This document shows positions 24,532-36,849 of a stretch of DNA of 64,000 bases, piece after piece. Origin of the DNA: Brachionus manjavacas. Lineage: Eukaryota > Rotifera > Eurotatoria > Ploima > Brachionidae. The stretch is from positions 6,386,001 to 6,450,000 of the forward strand of contig JAHQIY010000004.1 in the NCBI GenBank assembly GCA_019054805.1, written 5' to 3'. The stretch's first letter is position 1. Each line of letters starts with the position of its first letter. The notes under the pieces are model-generated. The model did no database searches, was not told the origin of the DNA, and saw nothing but the letters and a program-made list of their open reading frames with translations. The translations under genes and the position numbers were made by a program.

Positions 24532-26547
24532 TTTAAGAAGAATGAATCAGAATTAAATTTTTCTTAAAATATTTATATATTTTTTGTTATAATCTAAAAT
24601 TAACATAATTAAATGTTGTTTTTATTAACTCTTTTTAAACTTCATAGAAATTTAAAAAAGAAATATTTCGATTTAATTGATTTATTTTATTTAAACAATT
24701 TTTCAATTTTAAAATTTGATTCAAATGCCTTTTGGAATTTTCAAAAAAAAGAAGAAGTAACTATGAAAGTCACATGTCTTGTGATGCAACATTTTCCTTT
24801 CAATATAGTAAAAAATATTCTTTAAAAAGACATTTTTTGATTAAAATAAAATAAATATTATCTATTTTTAGTAATTTATAATGATTTTACCAGCTTCAGA
24901 AAAAGCTTAACACTTTTGATTTTTGAAACAAAATATTCATTTTTCAAATAAAAATTAAAAAAAAATCTAAATCGGTTGTTCAAATTAAAAAAAAAAGTCA
25001 AAAACGCATTGAAAAATCCAAAAGTTGATTTTGAATTTAGACTAATTCAAAAAAGATGAATTAGCAGCAAAGCAAAATGTATTTATTTAAAAATTTAAAA
25101 CTTAAAAGCTTTATTTACATTTAAGTAAAAAGATAATTTTCAATTGTAATTTTTAAATTTATTGAAGGAGCTCATTCAAAACATTTTAAATTTGATTACT
25201 TTGCTCCTTATTTAGCGTTTTTCAGTTTTTTATGTTTAAAAATTCAAATACTTAAAATTAATCGAAATATTTTGTTTAATGAAATTTAATAAAAAATTGC
25301 TAGACGATATTTTTCCTCATATCTTTCTTCATTTTTGAAAGCCTTTTTTTTTAATTTCATAATATTATAAGTTTTAGGTAATAATAATGCCATGATTTAG
25401 TTTACAATAGTGCTAGGATAACAGTTTTTACGTAAATTCTGGTAAATTTACAAAAATTTACAAAGATAATTTACGAATAAATTTTTATTTTTATTGTGGG
25501 TAATTTGGGGAATTCGGGAATTTTAATAATGAATTGACACCATATTTAAATGAGAATATCTAGAGAAAGTTCTTTTTGACTTTTATAAAATTTATTCTAT
25601 TTTGTTCATTAGGCGTTCATATCCTTCATAGGTTGGCGGGACATTTTTTATAATTTAATTACGCCATAATTTATTTATTTATTAATTGAATAGCCTCATT
25701 TTAGTAGAAGTAAATATAAAAAAGAATTTTTACAAAAAAAAGATTTTAAATTTTTACATTAAAATAAATTAAATAAAAATTTAAATAAGAAAAGACAAAA
25801 AAGAACTTGAGCTTGAGCAAAAATACACCATATTTGGAAGGACGGAAAGCGGTATCTAACACAAATAGAGAATTATGACAGAAATGAAAAAATTTTTACA
25901 GTATTTCTTCAAATTAACGAAATGCGTTCTTCAAAGAATTTCTTTTATTTGAAAAAAGTGAATCAAATAAATTTTCTGATTTTTCCTTCTATTTAAAAAT
26001 GCATAGCTGTGAACAGGAACAAATCATCATTATTTTTTATGATTCATGAATTTTCTTTCAAACGAATTTTTTTATTTTATTAAAAAAAAACTCTAAGTTA
26101 ATTTGCACGTAATGCAGTTTATGACAAATATTGATATCAAAAAATGGAGAATGATCATTAAAGAGAAAATGAAGAAAAAATAAAGGTAGATTTGAAACAT
26201 TTGAAAATTTTGTAAATGAGAATAAATAAGAATTCTTTTTTTTTTAATCAAATAGAATAGGTCAAGAAGAAATGGAAGATAAACTAAACCTGATAAAGGT
26301 TATGAGCAAAAATTCAATGTCTTAGTTTCAATTTTTTATTTCAATTTATGGTTTTGGGAGATTAAAGTATTAAAAGATTCTTTTGTCTAAAATCAATTTA
26401 TTCAAAATTTAAAAAGATCTAAGTTTGGCTAGAATAAAATATTTAAATAAACATATACAATTTAAAGTCGTTTCCACTAAACATTTATATTTTATTGAAA
26501 ATTAGAATTCATCAGGCTTTTTACACACATAGAAAAATCAATTGCAA
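24532..26547. other. intergenic region between SIRT2 and the LIM-homeobox gene
   Basis: Probable SIRT2 5' flank (minus strand) and LIM-homeobox 3' flank. Contains a fragment of the TTTACG repeat at 25405-25480. No gene recognised; the open frame at 24613-24825 is low-complexity and unsupported. Confidence 0.6.
25405..25480 (+). mobile_element. degenerate copy of the TTTACG hAT-like element end
   Basis: Begins CAATAGTGCTAGGATA, which aligns with the minus-strand end at 17982 (CAGTGGTGTTCCGGAT), and continues with TTTACGTAAATTC and further TTTAC words. It is a short, decayed end without coding sequence. Confidence 0.4.
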
Positions 26548-27694
26548 TTAATCAAGATCATGATTATATTCAAGACTAGAATCATACATGGAGTTTTCTT
26601 GTCCGTCGTCGTCAGTAACCGAATCATCTGAAGTCCAAGACATACTAATCGGATTATCTAAAATTATTGAGTCAATTTTTTTTTCATTATTTTCACTTAA
26701 AATAAAAATTACCTGTCAATTGTTTCATTCTTGGATCCTTGTGTCGTTTGAGGCAGCTCTTATGGTCAATTTGGCCTTGATTCTCGTATACTATTTGATA
26801 ATTTGCACCCATTGTTTGAGTTCTCTTTCTGTTCATGTTCATTTCGGATTGAGCCCACATTTCCTCATTGGAAACATCGTTAATCTCAAGGCCAGAGTTC
26901 ATGTCAATTTTTTTTTCCTTATATTTTTTTTGCCTAGCTCTAGAATTTTGAAACCATACTTGAGTTACACGTTTACTCAATCCTGTTATCTGAGCTATTC
27001 GTTCTAAATCTTGACCATCAGGGTTTGAATCAACTTCAAAATTAGCTTGCAAAACTTGAAGCTGTTCTTCGGTAAAAGTTGTTCTTACACGTTTGTTTTT
27101 AGCTAAATAAATTAATTAATTTAATTTATTCTTTATTTTTTTCCAAAAAAACCTTCTTTGCTACTTGAATCTCCATCAATCGACTCGCAGTAGTGGGTCT
27201 TGCACAAAACTTTATTATTTTGTAAAGCAAATTCTTCACCAGTCGACAATTGTCTCTTGCAGCTTTCACAAGCAAAACATGCCAAATGATAAACATTATC
27301 TTTGGCCCTTCGTACCCAATCGCTTGACTGAATGTTTCGAGAGCATTTGGCACATTTTATCCCAAAGTATCTTTTGTAAAAAAATTAATATTACAATTTA
27401 AATTTAGTTAACTTTAATATTTTCTTTTAATTACTTATAATAATCTAATTTGCAGAATATTTTATTTTTTTTAAAAAAACACGTCTCCTCGGTTATTAAT
27501 GATAGATTACAGTGATTGCACTTGAGGCATTCTTCATGCCAAGATGTCTCATTAACTCTCAAATAATACTTTTCATAGACTTGTTTAAAGCAACCACGAC
27601 ATATGGGAAATCCGTCGATTGATCGTTCCTTTAACAACTCAAATTTATTATTGTGTTTAAATTGAGTTAGATTTAAAATTTGATCTAAGCACAT
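26548..27694 (-). CDS. LIM-homeodomain transcription factor, Lhx6/8 (Arrowhead) type (325 aa)
   Basis: Four exons: 27694-27435, 27370-27153, 27102-26713, 26657-26548 (phases 2, 1, 1). LIM1 spans about residues 32-84 (C32, C35, H53, C56, C59, C62, C81, D84). LIM2 starts at C93 and contains [20 protein letters not shown] followed by [12 protein letters not shown], nearly identical to the Lhx6/Lhx8/Awh subgroup. The homeodomain (about 162-221) has [19 protein letters not shown] and recognition-helix sequence [15 protein letters not shown]. The C terminus is short and acidic. Lhx6/8 proteins are nuclear DNA-binding factors acting with LDB cofactors in neuronal and head or imaginal development, so a neural or secretory-cell role is inferred. 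The first Met gives an intact LIM1. A TTTTGACAG acceptor-like site lies 13 nt above it, so a further 5' exon is possible. Confidence 0.92.
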
Positions 27695-30480
27695 AAAATT
27701 TTTTTCGCTGTCAAAAAATAATTTTCGAATAATTCTAATTGCTAAATGTGATGTAATGGAGAGGCAAAATTATCTAGTATTTTTAGCTTAGTAATTTTTG
27801 TTCTATAATTATTATATTGCATAAATTGAATTTGAAAAACAAATTATTTTTATAAATTTTTCTATCTTTTCTGGTAGAATAATTTTGCCTCATCAACAAA
27901 TTATTTATTCAATTGAATAAATTGAAGAGTAAAAACTCGAGATTTTATTTATAATTTTTGCAACCACCAATTTTTAGTTAATAAATTAAATACCAGTCAA
28001 TTTAATAATAAGATTCATAGTAGCTCGTGTAATATTTATCTAAATAGAAGGAAGTTATACACATAACTAAATAGTTGATTTTTATTTAAATTGAAACTCT
28101 CAGTGTAACAAAAAGATTTTTGATAGCTAAAAAAATAAAACAAAATCATCGTATTAAACCATCTCAAAATTAAAAATTCAAAAACAGATAATTAATTCTT
28201 AAAAATTCGTAATTAATTAGTTTATTTTTTATTTTGAGTTGATAATGCACATAATCTTTGGTGTCTATCTGAGCTCATTTAAAACATTTTTTTATCCTTC
28301 AACTAGTTAATTACAATTCAAAAATAAACTTAATTTTAAATTTTTAATTATAAATGCTCAATATTTAATTTAAATAATTATATTTTAAATAAATACAAAA
28401 TAAATTTTGGAGTATGTCATTTATGTAACTTAATGAAGTCAAATTAAATTTAAATAAATAATCAATTATGGATAGATAATGTTCAACTAAGAGGTCCTGA
28501 TCAGCACCATAAACCATAAACCTTTACTAACAAGCCCTTGAATTAATCATCGAGTTTTAGTCTTCATCAGCCTGATGTTAAAATTTTGATTGCCAAATGC
28601 TTATATCTGAAAAAAAATTGAATTCTGGCTACATTTGATAGCTTTAAAAGTTTTATTGGGGTAATATTTTTCATGAATTAAATTTAAATAAGAACCTGCC
28701 CGAGAGCAAGTAAAAAAAATCTATTTTTTTTTATTTCCTTTAAATGAAATTTTACATTTAAAATTTTTTTAAATTTTTTTTTAATTTTATATTAACATTT
28801 GAAGGACTGCTTGAGTCATTTTAACCTGTTTTAAAAATTGGCAAAACTTTTAAAAAATGAAAGAATTACAATGCTTAATAATGAATAGCTAGTAATTATG
28901 ACTTTATTAATTTTTTAAATAAAAGATAAATATGAATACTGTTCATAAAATTGACAAAGTTTTGTCGGTCCTTCTAGTGTTAAACGATGCAATATACATG
29001 GTAGTATCTTGTCTCTTTAGAAAAAGAAAAAAACATTAAAAAAAATACTTGATATTTTGCACTCTCGAATTCACTTTGTTCTGAATCATCAGAAATGGAA
29101 TATTCCATTCTGCTTAACTTTGTTTGTTTGACTTGGGTTGGCAGTGCCTTGGGTTATTTAAGCAACTGTCTGCTTAGTGTGTTAGCTAAAGCAAGCAAAT
29201 AAAAATGTAAACAAATTAAATACAAAAAATAGAAACAATAAATAACAAGTTGACTTATCGAAAAAAAGCCAGCTCCAATAAAATATTTTTATTAAAAATT
29301 TATCGATTTTTTTATAGATTATTTTTAGATATCTGCATGCAATTGGCTGAGAATCCTAATTATAATCAAGTATCCAAATCCAATGAACAAATCAAACCGA
29401 AAATAATTATCTTCAAAAATAACTAGGCGGCTAAACCAAGGTGAATTTAAACCTATTAGTATATTTAACCTGATAATTCCAAGCTAGGACAAAAAAATTT
29501 TCAATTGGTTTCATTTTAAAGATCGCTTAATTGCAAAGGAAGTTTACTGAATTCATTCTAGCACAAAAAGTCGTCCATAATCCCGATTTAGCCTCTCGAG
29601 CATGAAATAACACTTTAATTAGGCTTACACATGAAGCTACCAGTTGCACAACAAAACAATACCAGCTAACTAAGCTAAATTAGAGGTTTGTTTTCAAAAT
29701 TCGTGATTTAGATCAATTTTTCAAGAGAGGAAATAAAAATTAAAAAAAAATTATTAAACAACTAAAATAGTGGAGAACAACTCATGGATCTTGATTGGGA
29801 TTATTTTTTGGAAAAAGCTTTTTGGTAATTTATGCAAATGGAGTCTGCAAAATTTAGCTTGGTCGATGGATGTGCTCATCACCAGCTTATTATTAATTGA
29901 ACTTTGGACTAAACAAGAAGTTAGTACTCGTCACCACATGAGCTAATTAAGTTCGGCGCTTTATTGCAACCATGCAAAGTTGGAGTAAAGAACGATTGAA
30001 GAACTTGAAAAAAAATGCTAATCCAATTGGAAAAAAAACGACTGCAATCAAATATTCTGATATTGTTCTTGTCGTCGAGTGGTTTTGAACAAACTAGCTC
30101 AAGTTTTTTGACTAGCTGGAGAAGTAGCTTTGTTTGAAATTAAAAATCAAGAGGATTTTTGTGTATTTATTAATTTGTCCCATTTGGGACTAAAAAAAAG
30201 AAAGAGCAAAATCAGTTAGAATGATAAGAACGGAATTTACAAAACAATATTACAAATGTTGAATGGGCTTTCTTTGTAAAATCGCTGCACTACAACCACA
30301 ATAAAAACTTCCGCTACTCACACACAAACATTTGTTAATTAGAAATTTTGAGTTTATTGCAAAGTTTAAAAATGTTCCTTTAAAAATGCTTTTCGATTTT
30401 TGGAATTGAAGACATTTTCTCTGAATGTTATTTATTGAAGATGATTTTCTTTTCAAAAATATAATTTAAATAAATGGGCA
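27695..30480. promoter_or_regulatory. putative 5' regulatory region of the LIM-homeobox gene
   Basis: Upstream of the minus-strand LIM-homeobox gene. The part at about 29080-30200 is less AT-rich than its surroundings and shows no coding potential, which suggests retained noncoding sequence. No specific site is claimed. Confidence 0.3.
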
Positions 30481-30859
30481 ACTTTAAAAATAAAACAAAC
30501 TTGATTGATTTCACCAAGCTTTTGAATTGATATGTTGATTTTTTTTTCACGATTTAATGTTTTAGATGTTTAAATTTTTTAAATATATTACACACCAAGA
30601 TAAGAACAAAACACATTCTTTCAAAGAAATCATTTTTTTATCTTACTTTTGATCTTTTGATTCATATAAATTAAAATTATAAAGATAAAAGAAACTTGCA
30701 GAAAATTCTTACTTGGAAGACCTCTATGGTGGCTCTTTGCACCGTAATTCAATTTTGAATTTCATCCTTGAATTCCAGGTAAGATCTCTGGTGGCACCAT
30801 AATTAGCACTTTAATCTCATCGCTTTTTTCCTCAAAGTATAACTTCGTATTTAAGTAAA

Positions 30860-31150
30860 ATAATGAAATAATCACTTCTTCCAGTAGCTTATTCCACTCA
30901 TTAGCCATCTTGTTGGTAAAATAGTTATCTCTTTGACATCAGTTCTGGGTGGTTTTCCTTTTAGCCTCCTCTTGAGTCCTCAAACCCCTTCTGCAGGTCC
31001 TGGAATTTTGATTAAATTTCAATTTACCAGAGGTTGCATCCAGTTTACCTGATTTATTCCTCTTTGTAGTTTAAAAATCTGTATCAAATCTTCAGCTATT
31101 ACTCTTTCGCCCACAGTTGTCAGGCCTAATACTGGTAATCGTAATTAAAA
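30860..31150 (-). mobile_element. decayed 3' end of a non-LTR retrotransposon reverse transcriptase
   Basis: The minus strand reads LGLTTVGERVIAEDLIQIFK, then after stops and a frameshift NYFTNKMANEWNKLLEEVII. This order (ER-x-x-x-x-DLI-x-x-FK, then a N-x-W-N-x-L-x-E-x-V block) is the C-terminal signature of Jockey/CR1-like LINE reverse transcriptases. At least one frameshift and several stops make it a relic. Confidence 0.65.
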
Positions 31151-31265
31151 TTAGTCTAAATTAGAAATTCCGGAATTAAGTCAGAATTAAAATTATGTAA
31201 TATTATTAGACCAACTTAGAAGCATTTTTCTAAATCTTCTCCAAGAACTTTATGCCCTTAGCTAA

Positions 31266-31543
31266 AAGTCCGTATAGTCGAATGTTTTGTGTAAATGTCA
31301 TCCAAGCAGAGGATCGAGGATTCAGAACCCACTGACGATGAAAAAATCTTCAAAATATCTCTGCAATACGGGACACATGTTTAAATTCCTTTCATTAAAA
31401 AAGAGGGACCGGTTTCGACCTGGCAATAATTGCGGTGTTGATGATCAACTCGATGCAGTAAACTCTGTGTCAGATCGTTGCTTAAAAAAGGTACTGGAAA
31501 AGGAGATAAGCGCCTCCCCATTATCCGCTAGGATAGAAAAGAG
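31266..31543 (+). mobile_element. tRNA-derived SINE-like element, copy 1
   Basis: The head has a box A-like TAGTCGAATG and a box B-like GGATTCAGAACCC about 45 bp apart, followed by roughly 200 bp of unrelated body. The whole segment aligns with the reverse complement of 47534-47819, including shared blocks AATATCTCTGCAATACG, GGTTTCGAC and GGCAATAATTGC. Copy 1 has lost part of box B. Confidence 0.7.
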
Positions 31544-32240
31544 GCAATAATAAGGAAACAAGATATTTCAGGTGAGCTCTGACATATGTGCAATTAAAAG
31601 ACATACAAAGCAAATTAAAGAATTTAATTTTTTTTGTATTTTATTTCACGTTTTTACGCTAAATTATGGACTGAAACAAAAAAAATGCAATTTACGACTG
31701 TTTGCAAGTCCTTTTTTGTGGTGTTTTTCGATCTACAGTCTGCTCAAAATATGAATTTTGGGATATAATGCTGTATTAAATCATGTTAAATGAAACAGAA
31801 ATAAATCCGAAAAAAATAAAAAGTAATTTTCTAGAAAATTTGATTTTTTAAAAATTCTCCCAGCTAATTGAAATGTAAAACATTCAAACTTAAATTCTTA
31901 AAAATGAACTGTGGATTCTTGGAAAAAAAAATTAAAAAATTTTACTATTTTAAGTTTTTCTACTAGATTATAAGCAAAATGAATTGGATTTAAAATTTTC
32001 CTATTGTAAAATTCTAAAAATCTCCATATTTTTAATGTTAGCTTTATTTGTGGTTTGATTGAAATTTGTATTATCAAGAATTTGTTGAAGACTTATTGGG
32101 AGATTATTTTTCACAAGATATTTGGCAAGTTACTTTGATGCAAAGATTTTCAATTTAAAAATAATAATTTTTTTAGAAAAATTAATTAAATAAAATGAAC
32201 TATGACTAAAATACGCGTCTTTTTTAGACCATATTTTATT

Positions 32241-32262
32241 TAGTAGTAGTAGTAGTAGTAGT
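32241..32262. repeat. (TAG)7 microsatellite
   Basis: Seven uninterrupted TAG units, about 135 bp beyond the SUCLG1 stop. The same trinucleotide (CTA on the other strand) tails the LINE-like relics at 40208 and 49352. Confidence 0.9.
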
Positions 32263-32397
32263 AATAAAAATAAATTAAGTTTCTTTGAAAAAATTTATTT
32301 AATCATTTAAAATTTTTTAATGTGATATTGGTCCTAAAGATCTAGCCTAGATAACTTATTTAGCTTCAGACTAGTTCTTTGTTCTACTTGTTCGATT

Positions 32398-33614
32398 TTA
32401 ATTTGGAGCATCACTGCCAGTTATCAATTTATACATTACATTTCCCATTTGAGCTGGTGAGTTGGTGACTTCAACACCAGCTTCTTTTAAGGCATTTATT
32501 TTTGCTTCGGCACCACCAGATTTGCCAGAAATAATAGCTCCGGCATGGCCCATACGTCTTCCAGGTGGAGCAGAAACACCCGCAATAAAGGAAACAACTG
32601 GTTTTTGCTTTGAACCGACATTATTTTTTTTCAAAAACTCAGCAGCTTGTTCTTCAGCAGATCCACCGATTTCACCGATTAATATAATACCTTGAGTTTT
32701 TGGGTCTCTCAAAAAAACGTCTAAACAATCGATAAAATTAGTTCCATTAAATGGATCACCACCAATTCCGACACATAATGATTGTCCCAGACCGACTTTA
32801 GTGGTCTGATGAACGGCTTCATAAGTTAAAGTTCCTGATCTTGAGACAATACCAATGATACCTGGTTTGTGAATATGGCCAGGCATAATACCAATTTTAC
32901 ACTGGCCTGGTGCAATAATACCTGGACAGTTTGGACCCACTAGTCTTTTACAAATTTTTATCAACTATTGATCTTTTAAATTTTTAAAAAGAATTGATTA
33001 AAACCTTGATTTATTCTGTTTTAGCAGCTTTCGTTTGACTGTTACCATATCATGTTGAGGAATACCTTCAGTTATGCATACTATTAATGGAATTTCTGCG
33101 TCTACTGCTTCCAATATCGCATTAGCAGCTCCCGGTGGTGGAACATAGATAACTGTAGCTGTAGCTCCAGTCTCCCTTTTAGCCTTTTTTAAGTCATGTT
33201 AAAAAAATTTATTTTATAAAAATATAGTATCACCTCATCAACACTCTTGAACACTGGTAGACCCAAGTGAGTGGTGCCAGCTTTAGCTGGTGAGACACCA
33301 CCTACCATTCTTGTTCCATATTCAATAGCTTGTTGACTGTGAAAAGTACCCTTTTGAATGAAGAGACATCAAACCAAGTAAAAAATTGATTTTTTTATTT
33401 ACTTGTTTTCCAGTAAAGCCTTGACAAATAACTTTGGTATTAGAATCAATAAGCAGATTTCTCCGAGTTGAATCATAAGCAGCCGATTCAATATTTCGAA
33501 CAATATTAAATTGGTTCGCTAGGAAAAAAAAATAAAAAATAAAAATATTGAATTTATTTAAGTACCTTTGAGTAAATTTTTCAAATTTATCAAACTACTA
33601 TTGAACCTTATCAT
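32398..33614 (-). CDS. SUCLG1: succinate-CoA ligase alpha subunit, mitochondrial (335 aa)
   Basis: Five exons: 33614-33566, 33518-33403, 33350-33234, 33183-33005, 32944-32398 (phases 1, 0, 0, 2). The first exon encodes a short basic, Asn/Leu-rich leader that fits a mitochondrial presequence. It is followed by [20 protein letters not shown] (CoA-binding Rossmann domain), [36 protein letters not shown] and [12 protein letters not shown]. The active-site phosphohistidine is H287 in [10 protein letters not shown]. The 335-aa product compares with 346 in human. With a beta subunit (not in this window) it converts succinyl-CoA and ADP or GDP to succinate and ATP or GTP in the TCA cycle. The ATG directly follows an acceptor-like TTTGATTTAG. 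Confidence 0.96.
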
Positions 33615-36039
33615 CTAAATCAAATTTAAGATTTGAGGATCAAAATTAAATCTAACATTTTTCAATTAGTATAAGAATTTTAAAACAACTTTTGATCATA
33701 AATAGATCATTTAATGATGCTGTTTTTCGCTGTACTTTCATATATAAGCTATGCTAATCTTAAACAAGCATCATGTTAGCAAAAATGTTTAGTTAATATT
33801 CATTTTATAAAAGAGGCAATATACTAATGTTTGAAATTCGCGAGAAAATTTTTCATTCAATATCAAAAATAAATCAACATTTTTTCATATCAAACTTTCG
33901 ATGGACTTTTTTGAGAATTTAGCCTCTTAAATATTTTTTATTATATTTTCTATAATTTAAATCAATTATTTTAATGGAATTTTTTTTTAGATATTTAAAC
34001 TTAAAATTTAATAAATTTTAATTATCGAACTAAGAATTAAATAAATCAATTAAAAGCTTAACTAATATAAACTTAATAACCGGACATTATTCTTAATTTT
34101 CTGGCACAAATTCATTTTCATCACAGCAGGTCAATTTGAATAAATCCTCTAAATTTATTGTAAAATTTAATTTATATCAATAATTTAAGCAAAAAAAATA
34201 TTTAAAGATTTTAATTTGAACTAATTTTCAAAATCCAATGAAGTTTCCTAACTTGTTCATGTGAATTCTATAAAAGAGATATATTTTTGATCCTAATCAA
34301 ATGCTTATTTAAATAGAAATGTCATAAAATATAACCGACAAATAGGATAATATTTTATGAAATTCGAAATAAAACAACAAGAAAAAATGATGAAAAATCT
34401 TATAATTTTTTTTTTTAAAAGTAAAAAAAAAATTCTGAAAATTAAATAAGGTCCACCAAACAATGTTACATTATTCCGAGCATTCTGCCAAAAATCTAGT
34501 CTAAGAAACAATAAATCGAAATTAAAATTTTGGAAAAATTAAATAGAAAAAGATCCAGGAGCCATCAAACTTGGTTAGCAGTAGGTTAACCGTATTTTGT
34601 ATTTGGCAAGCAAGCCAGAGTATCTAAATAATAATCAAACTCCTGTATGCATCACTTGTATGACCTATCTAAATATGTAAAGATGAGAGCACATAGTTTT
34701 TAATGAAGTGGTTACTGCAATGATAAAAAAAATTACTTGTTGTTTAATTCAAAACAGATAACTTATTAAAAAAAGTGACAATTTGGCTTTTTACCTAGAA
34801 ATCGATATACATTCAAATTGTTAATAGCATATCATTTTATGTTTTTTTATTTAATTCTTGTTTTATCTATAATTATTAAAGATAGAGATTTATTTTTTCA
34901 ATTTATAAAACAGAAATTTTTGACCAGGATAGATAAAAAAAAAAAGGTTAGTGAACAATTTTTATTGATTGTTTTTCTATTCAAATAAATTCAAAAAATT
35001 AAATTAAATTTATTTTTTGCTGAAAATTTAACCAAAAGTCAATTTAAATAGAAATAAATTTGAAATATTTTTTCAAATGATAAATAGGATGCATTTTAAC
35101 CCGTGATATCAATAATTAAATTTTCATATGAAAATAAATATGGACAATTAAATATAAGATTTTAATTCATAAAATGTTTAATTATTAATTTTAATTTTAA
35201 CTAATAGTTCTCTAATCAACAACATACCCGAATCCCTAAACCAGGGCTCTGTCCCGGACCCCGTTTATTTTTTATTGGAAAATCAATTTTGTTTTTATAT
35301 TACGATTTAATCATTGATATGACGATTTAATATTTTTCCTTTAAAGTAGTCTTATTTTTTTTTCATTAATCTAAACGTTTCTTGATCCTTTTTTAATTTT
35401 AGTTTATAATTAATTAAGGTGACTAGAATTGGAAATAAAATTGATTGAAGTGTACTTAATTTTGAAATTTATCTTAAATCTAAAATCAAAAAATTTAAAT
35501 TAAAATTTTAATTTATCATTTTTGTAAATATCATCTTTCTCATCTTTGGGGTTTCTTTTTTGGAATTTTTATAGAAATAAAGTATCTGAATGCAAAATAA
35601 TTTGACAATTTTTTAAGTTTTATTTGCTTGGATCTTATTTAAACTCGTTCTTATTCTTTTACACTAGAATAAGAACGAGTTTTATTTTTATTTTAAGAAG
35701 TATTGCATTTTCTAATTTTAATTTCTAATTTTAAGCATGTTTTCAAAAATTGTAAGAGCTTTTTTTAAATTAAATTTTTTTTGGAGATATGAGAAATTCT
35801 CAAAGCTTAGAATTAATGCTTTGAATCGAATGATACAAGTCTCCTAGATAATTAATCAATAAAATATTCGATTTGTTCTTTCAAGATTGATTGTAATATT
35901 TCGTAATTATTGATAAACTTATGCATCAGTCGTTTTGCAAGAGTTTAAAGCAATAAACGGTTACACTTAAGTTGACATATAACTTGAAAAAAAAGTTTTA
36001 AAAAAATTTTATTTTAAATTAAAATTATTTAATCATAGA
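33615..36039. other. intergenic region between SUCLG1 and NME6
   Basis: The two genes diverge from this gap, which must hold both promoters. A perfect 17-bp inverted repeat lies at 35641-35682. A small GC-richer patch around 35230-35270 is unexplained. No gene recognised; the open frame at 34305-34511 is low-complexity. Confidence 0.6.
35641..35682. repeat. perfect 17-bp inverted repeat with 8-nt loop
   Basis: The left arm AAACTCGTTCTTATTCT (35641-35657) and its exact reverse complement (35666-35682) flank the loop TTTACACT. It lies 360 bp upstream of the NME6 start codon in otherwise featureless AT-rich DNA. Confidence 0.9.
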
Positions 36040-36849
36040 ATGAACAAACTTCAATTAACATTGGCAATTTTTAAACCAGATATTAGCTTAAACGAACGGG
36101 CTGTATCAGTAAGTAAAGATTAAATTAGTTTATTTTTTTTATTCTAAAGGAGAATTTAAAGGAAATTAGGAAAATAATCTTAAAGGACAATTATTTGTTT
36201 GTTAGAACTAAATTTCATAAAATGACACTCGAAAAGGCAAAAGAATTTTACAAAGTTCATGAAAGTATTCTTTTTAGTCTTAATTTTTTATTCACCTTTT
36301 GTTGAATTAGTTTATTAAGAAAAGTTTTTCTACAACCGATTAGTATATTCAATGTCAAGGTTTGTAAAATAATTTCCTATAGGGACTTAAAAGTCAAATA
36401 GAAAAATAAGTTAGTTATTTTCAATTTTTGTTTATAGTGGTCCTATTTGGTGTCACATTTTAGCTAGAGAGAATGCAATTAAAGAATGGAGAAAACTTAT
36501 GGGTCCAACTAAAGTTTTTAAGTGAGAAAATTATTCTATTTAACAAAAAGTTATTAAAATTGACTTTTTGAAAGAACAATTTATGATGATCCTCAAAGTC
36601 TTCGTGGAAATTACGGAGTAACTGATACCAGAAATACTCTACACGGTTCAGGTAGCTTATTTATCTAATATGTAGTCTTAATTTTTAAAAAGTTTTTTTC
36701 TAGATTCCGATGAAAATGCCAGGACAGAAATTGATTTTTTTTTTGACGATTTTGACATCGACAAATGGTACGCTAATGAAGAAATAGTATTTAGAGATCC
36801 TAATAATTTAATGTTTGATGAAAAATCTTTTGAACACAAAATAAAATAA
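36040..36849 (+). CDS. NME6: nucleoside diphosphate kinase 6 (176 aa)
   Basis: Six exons: 36040-36108, 36150-36264, 36320-36359, 36438-36521, 36575-36651, 36704-36849 (phases 0, 1, 2, 2, 1). The product opens with LQLTLAIFKPD, continues with FFYNRLVYSMSSGPIWCHIL and LMGPTKVF, and has the active-site block TDTRNTLHGSDS with catalytic H126. The spacing and the group II features (LMGPTKVF, SLRGNYG, FFFDDFD, KWYANEE) fit NME6 rather than NME1/2. NDP kinases transfer the gamma phosphate between nucleoside triphosphates and diphosphates through this His. NME6 itself is described as mitochondrial and weakly active alone. The 176 aa compare with 186 in human. ATG follows ATCATAG by one base. AATAAA occurs just past the stop. 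Confidence 0.93.

Larger units (their letters stand above)
30481..32397. other. intergenic region with LINE relic and SINE copy
   Basis: Carries a decayed non-LTR retrotransposon 3' end (30860-31150, minus) and a SINE-like repeat (31266-31543, plus), then AT-rich sequence up to the SUCLG1 3' end. No host gene recognised. Confidence 0.6.

Noticed and set aside
30250..30456. 68-codon minus-strand open frame
   Set aside because: Low-complexity composition, with no motif, splice site or neighbour supporting a gene.
31287..31550. 87-codon open frame on the plus strand
   Set aside because: It lies entirely within the SINE-like repeat.
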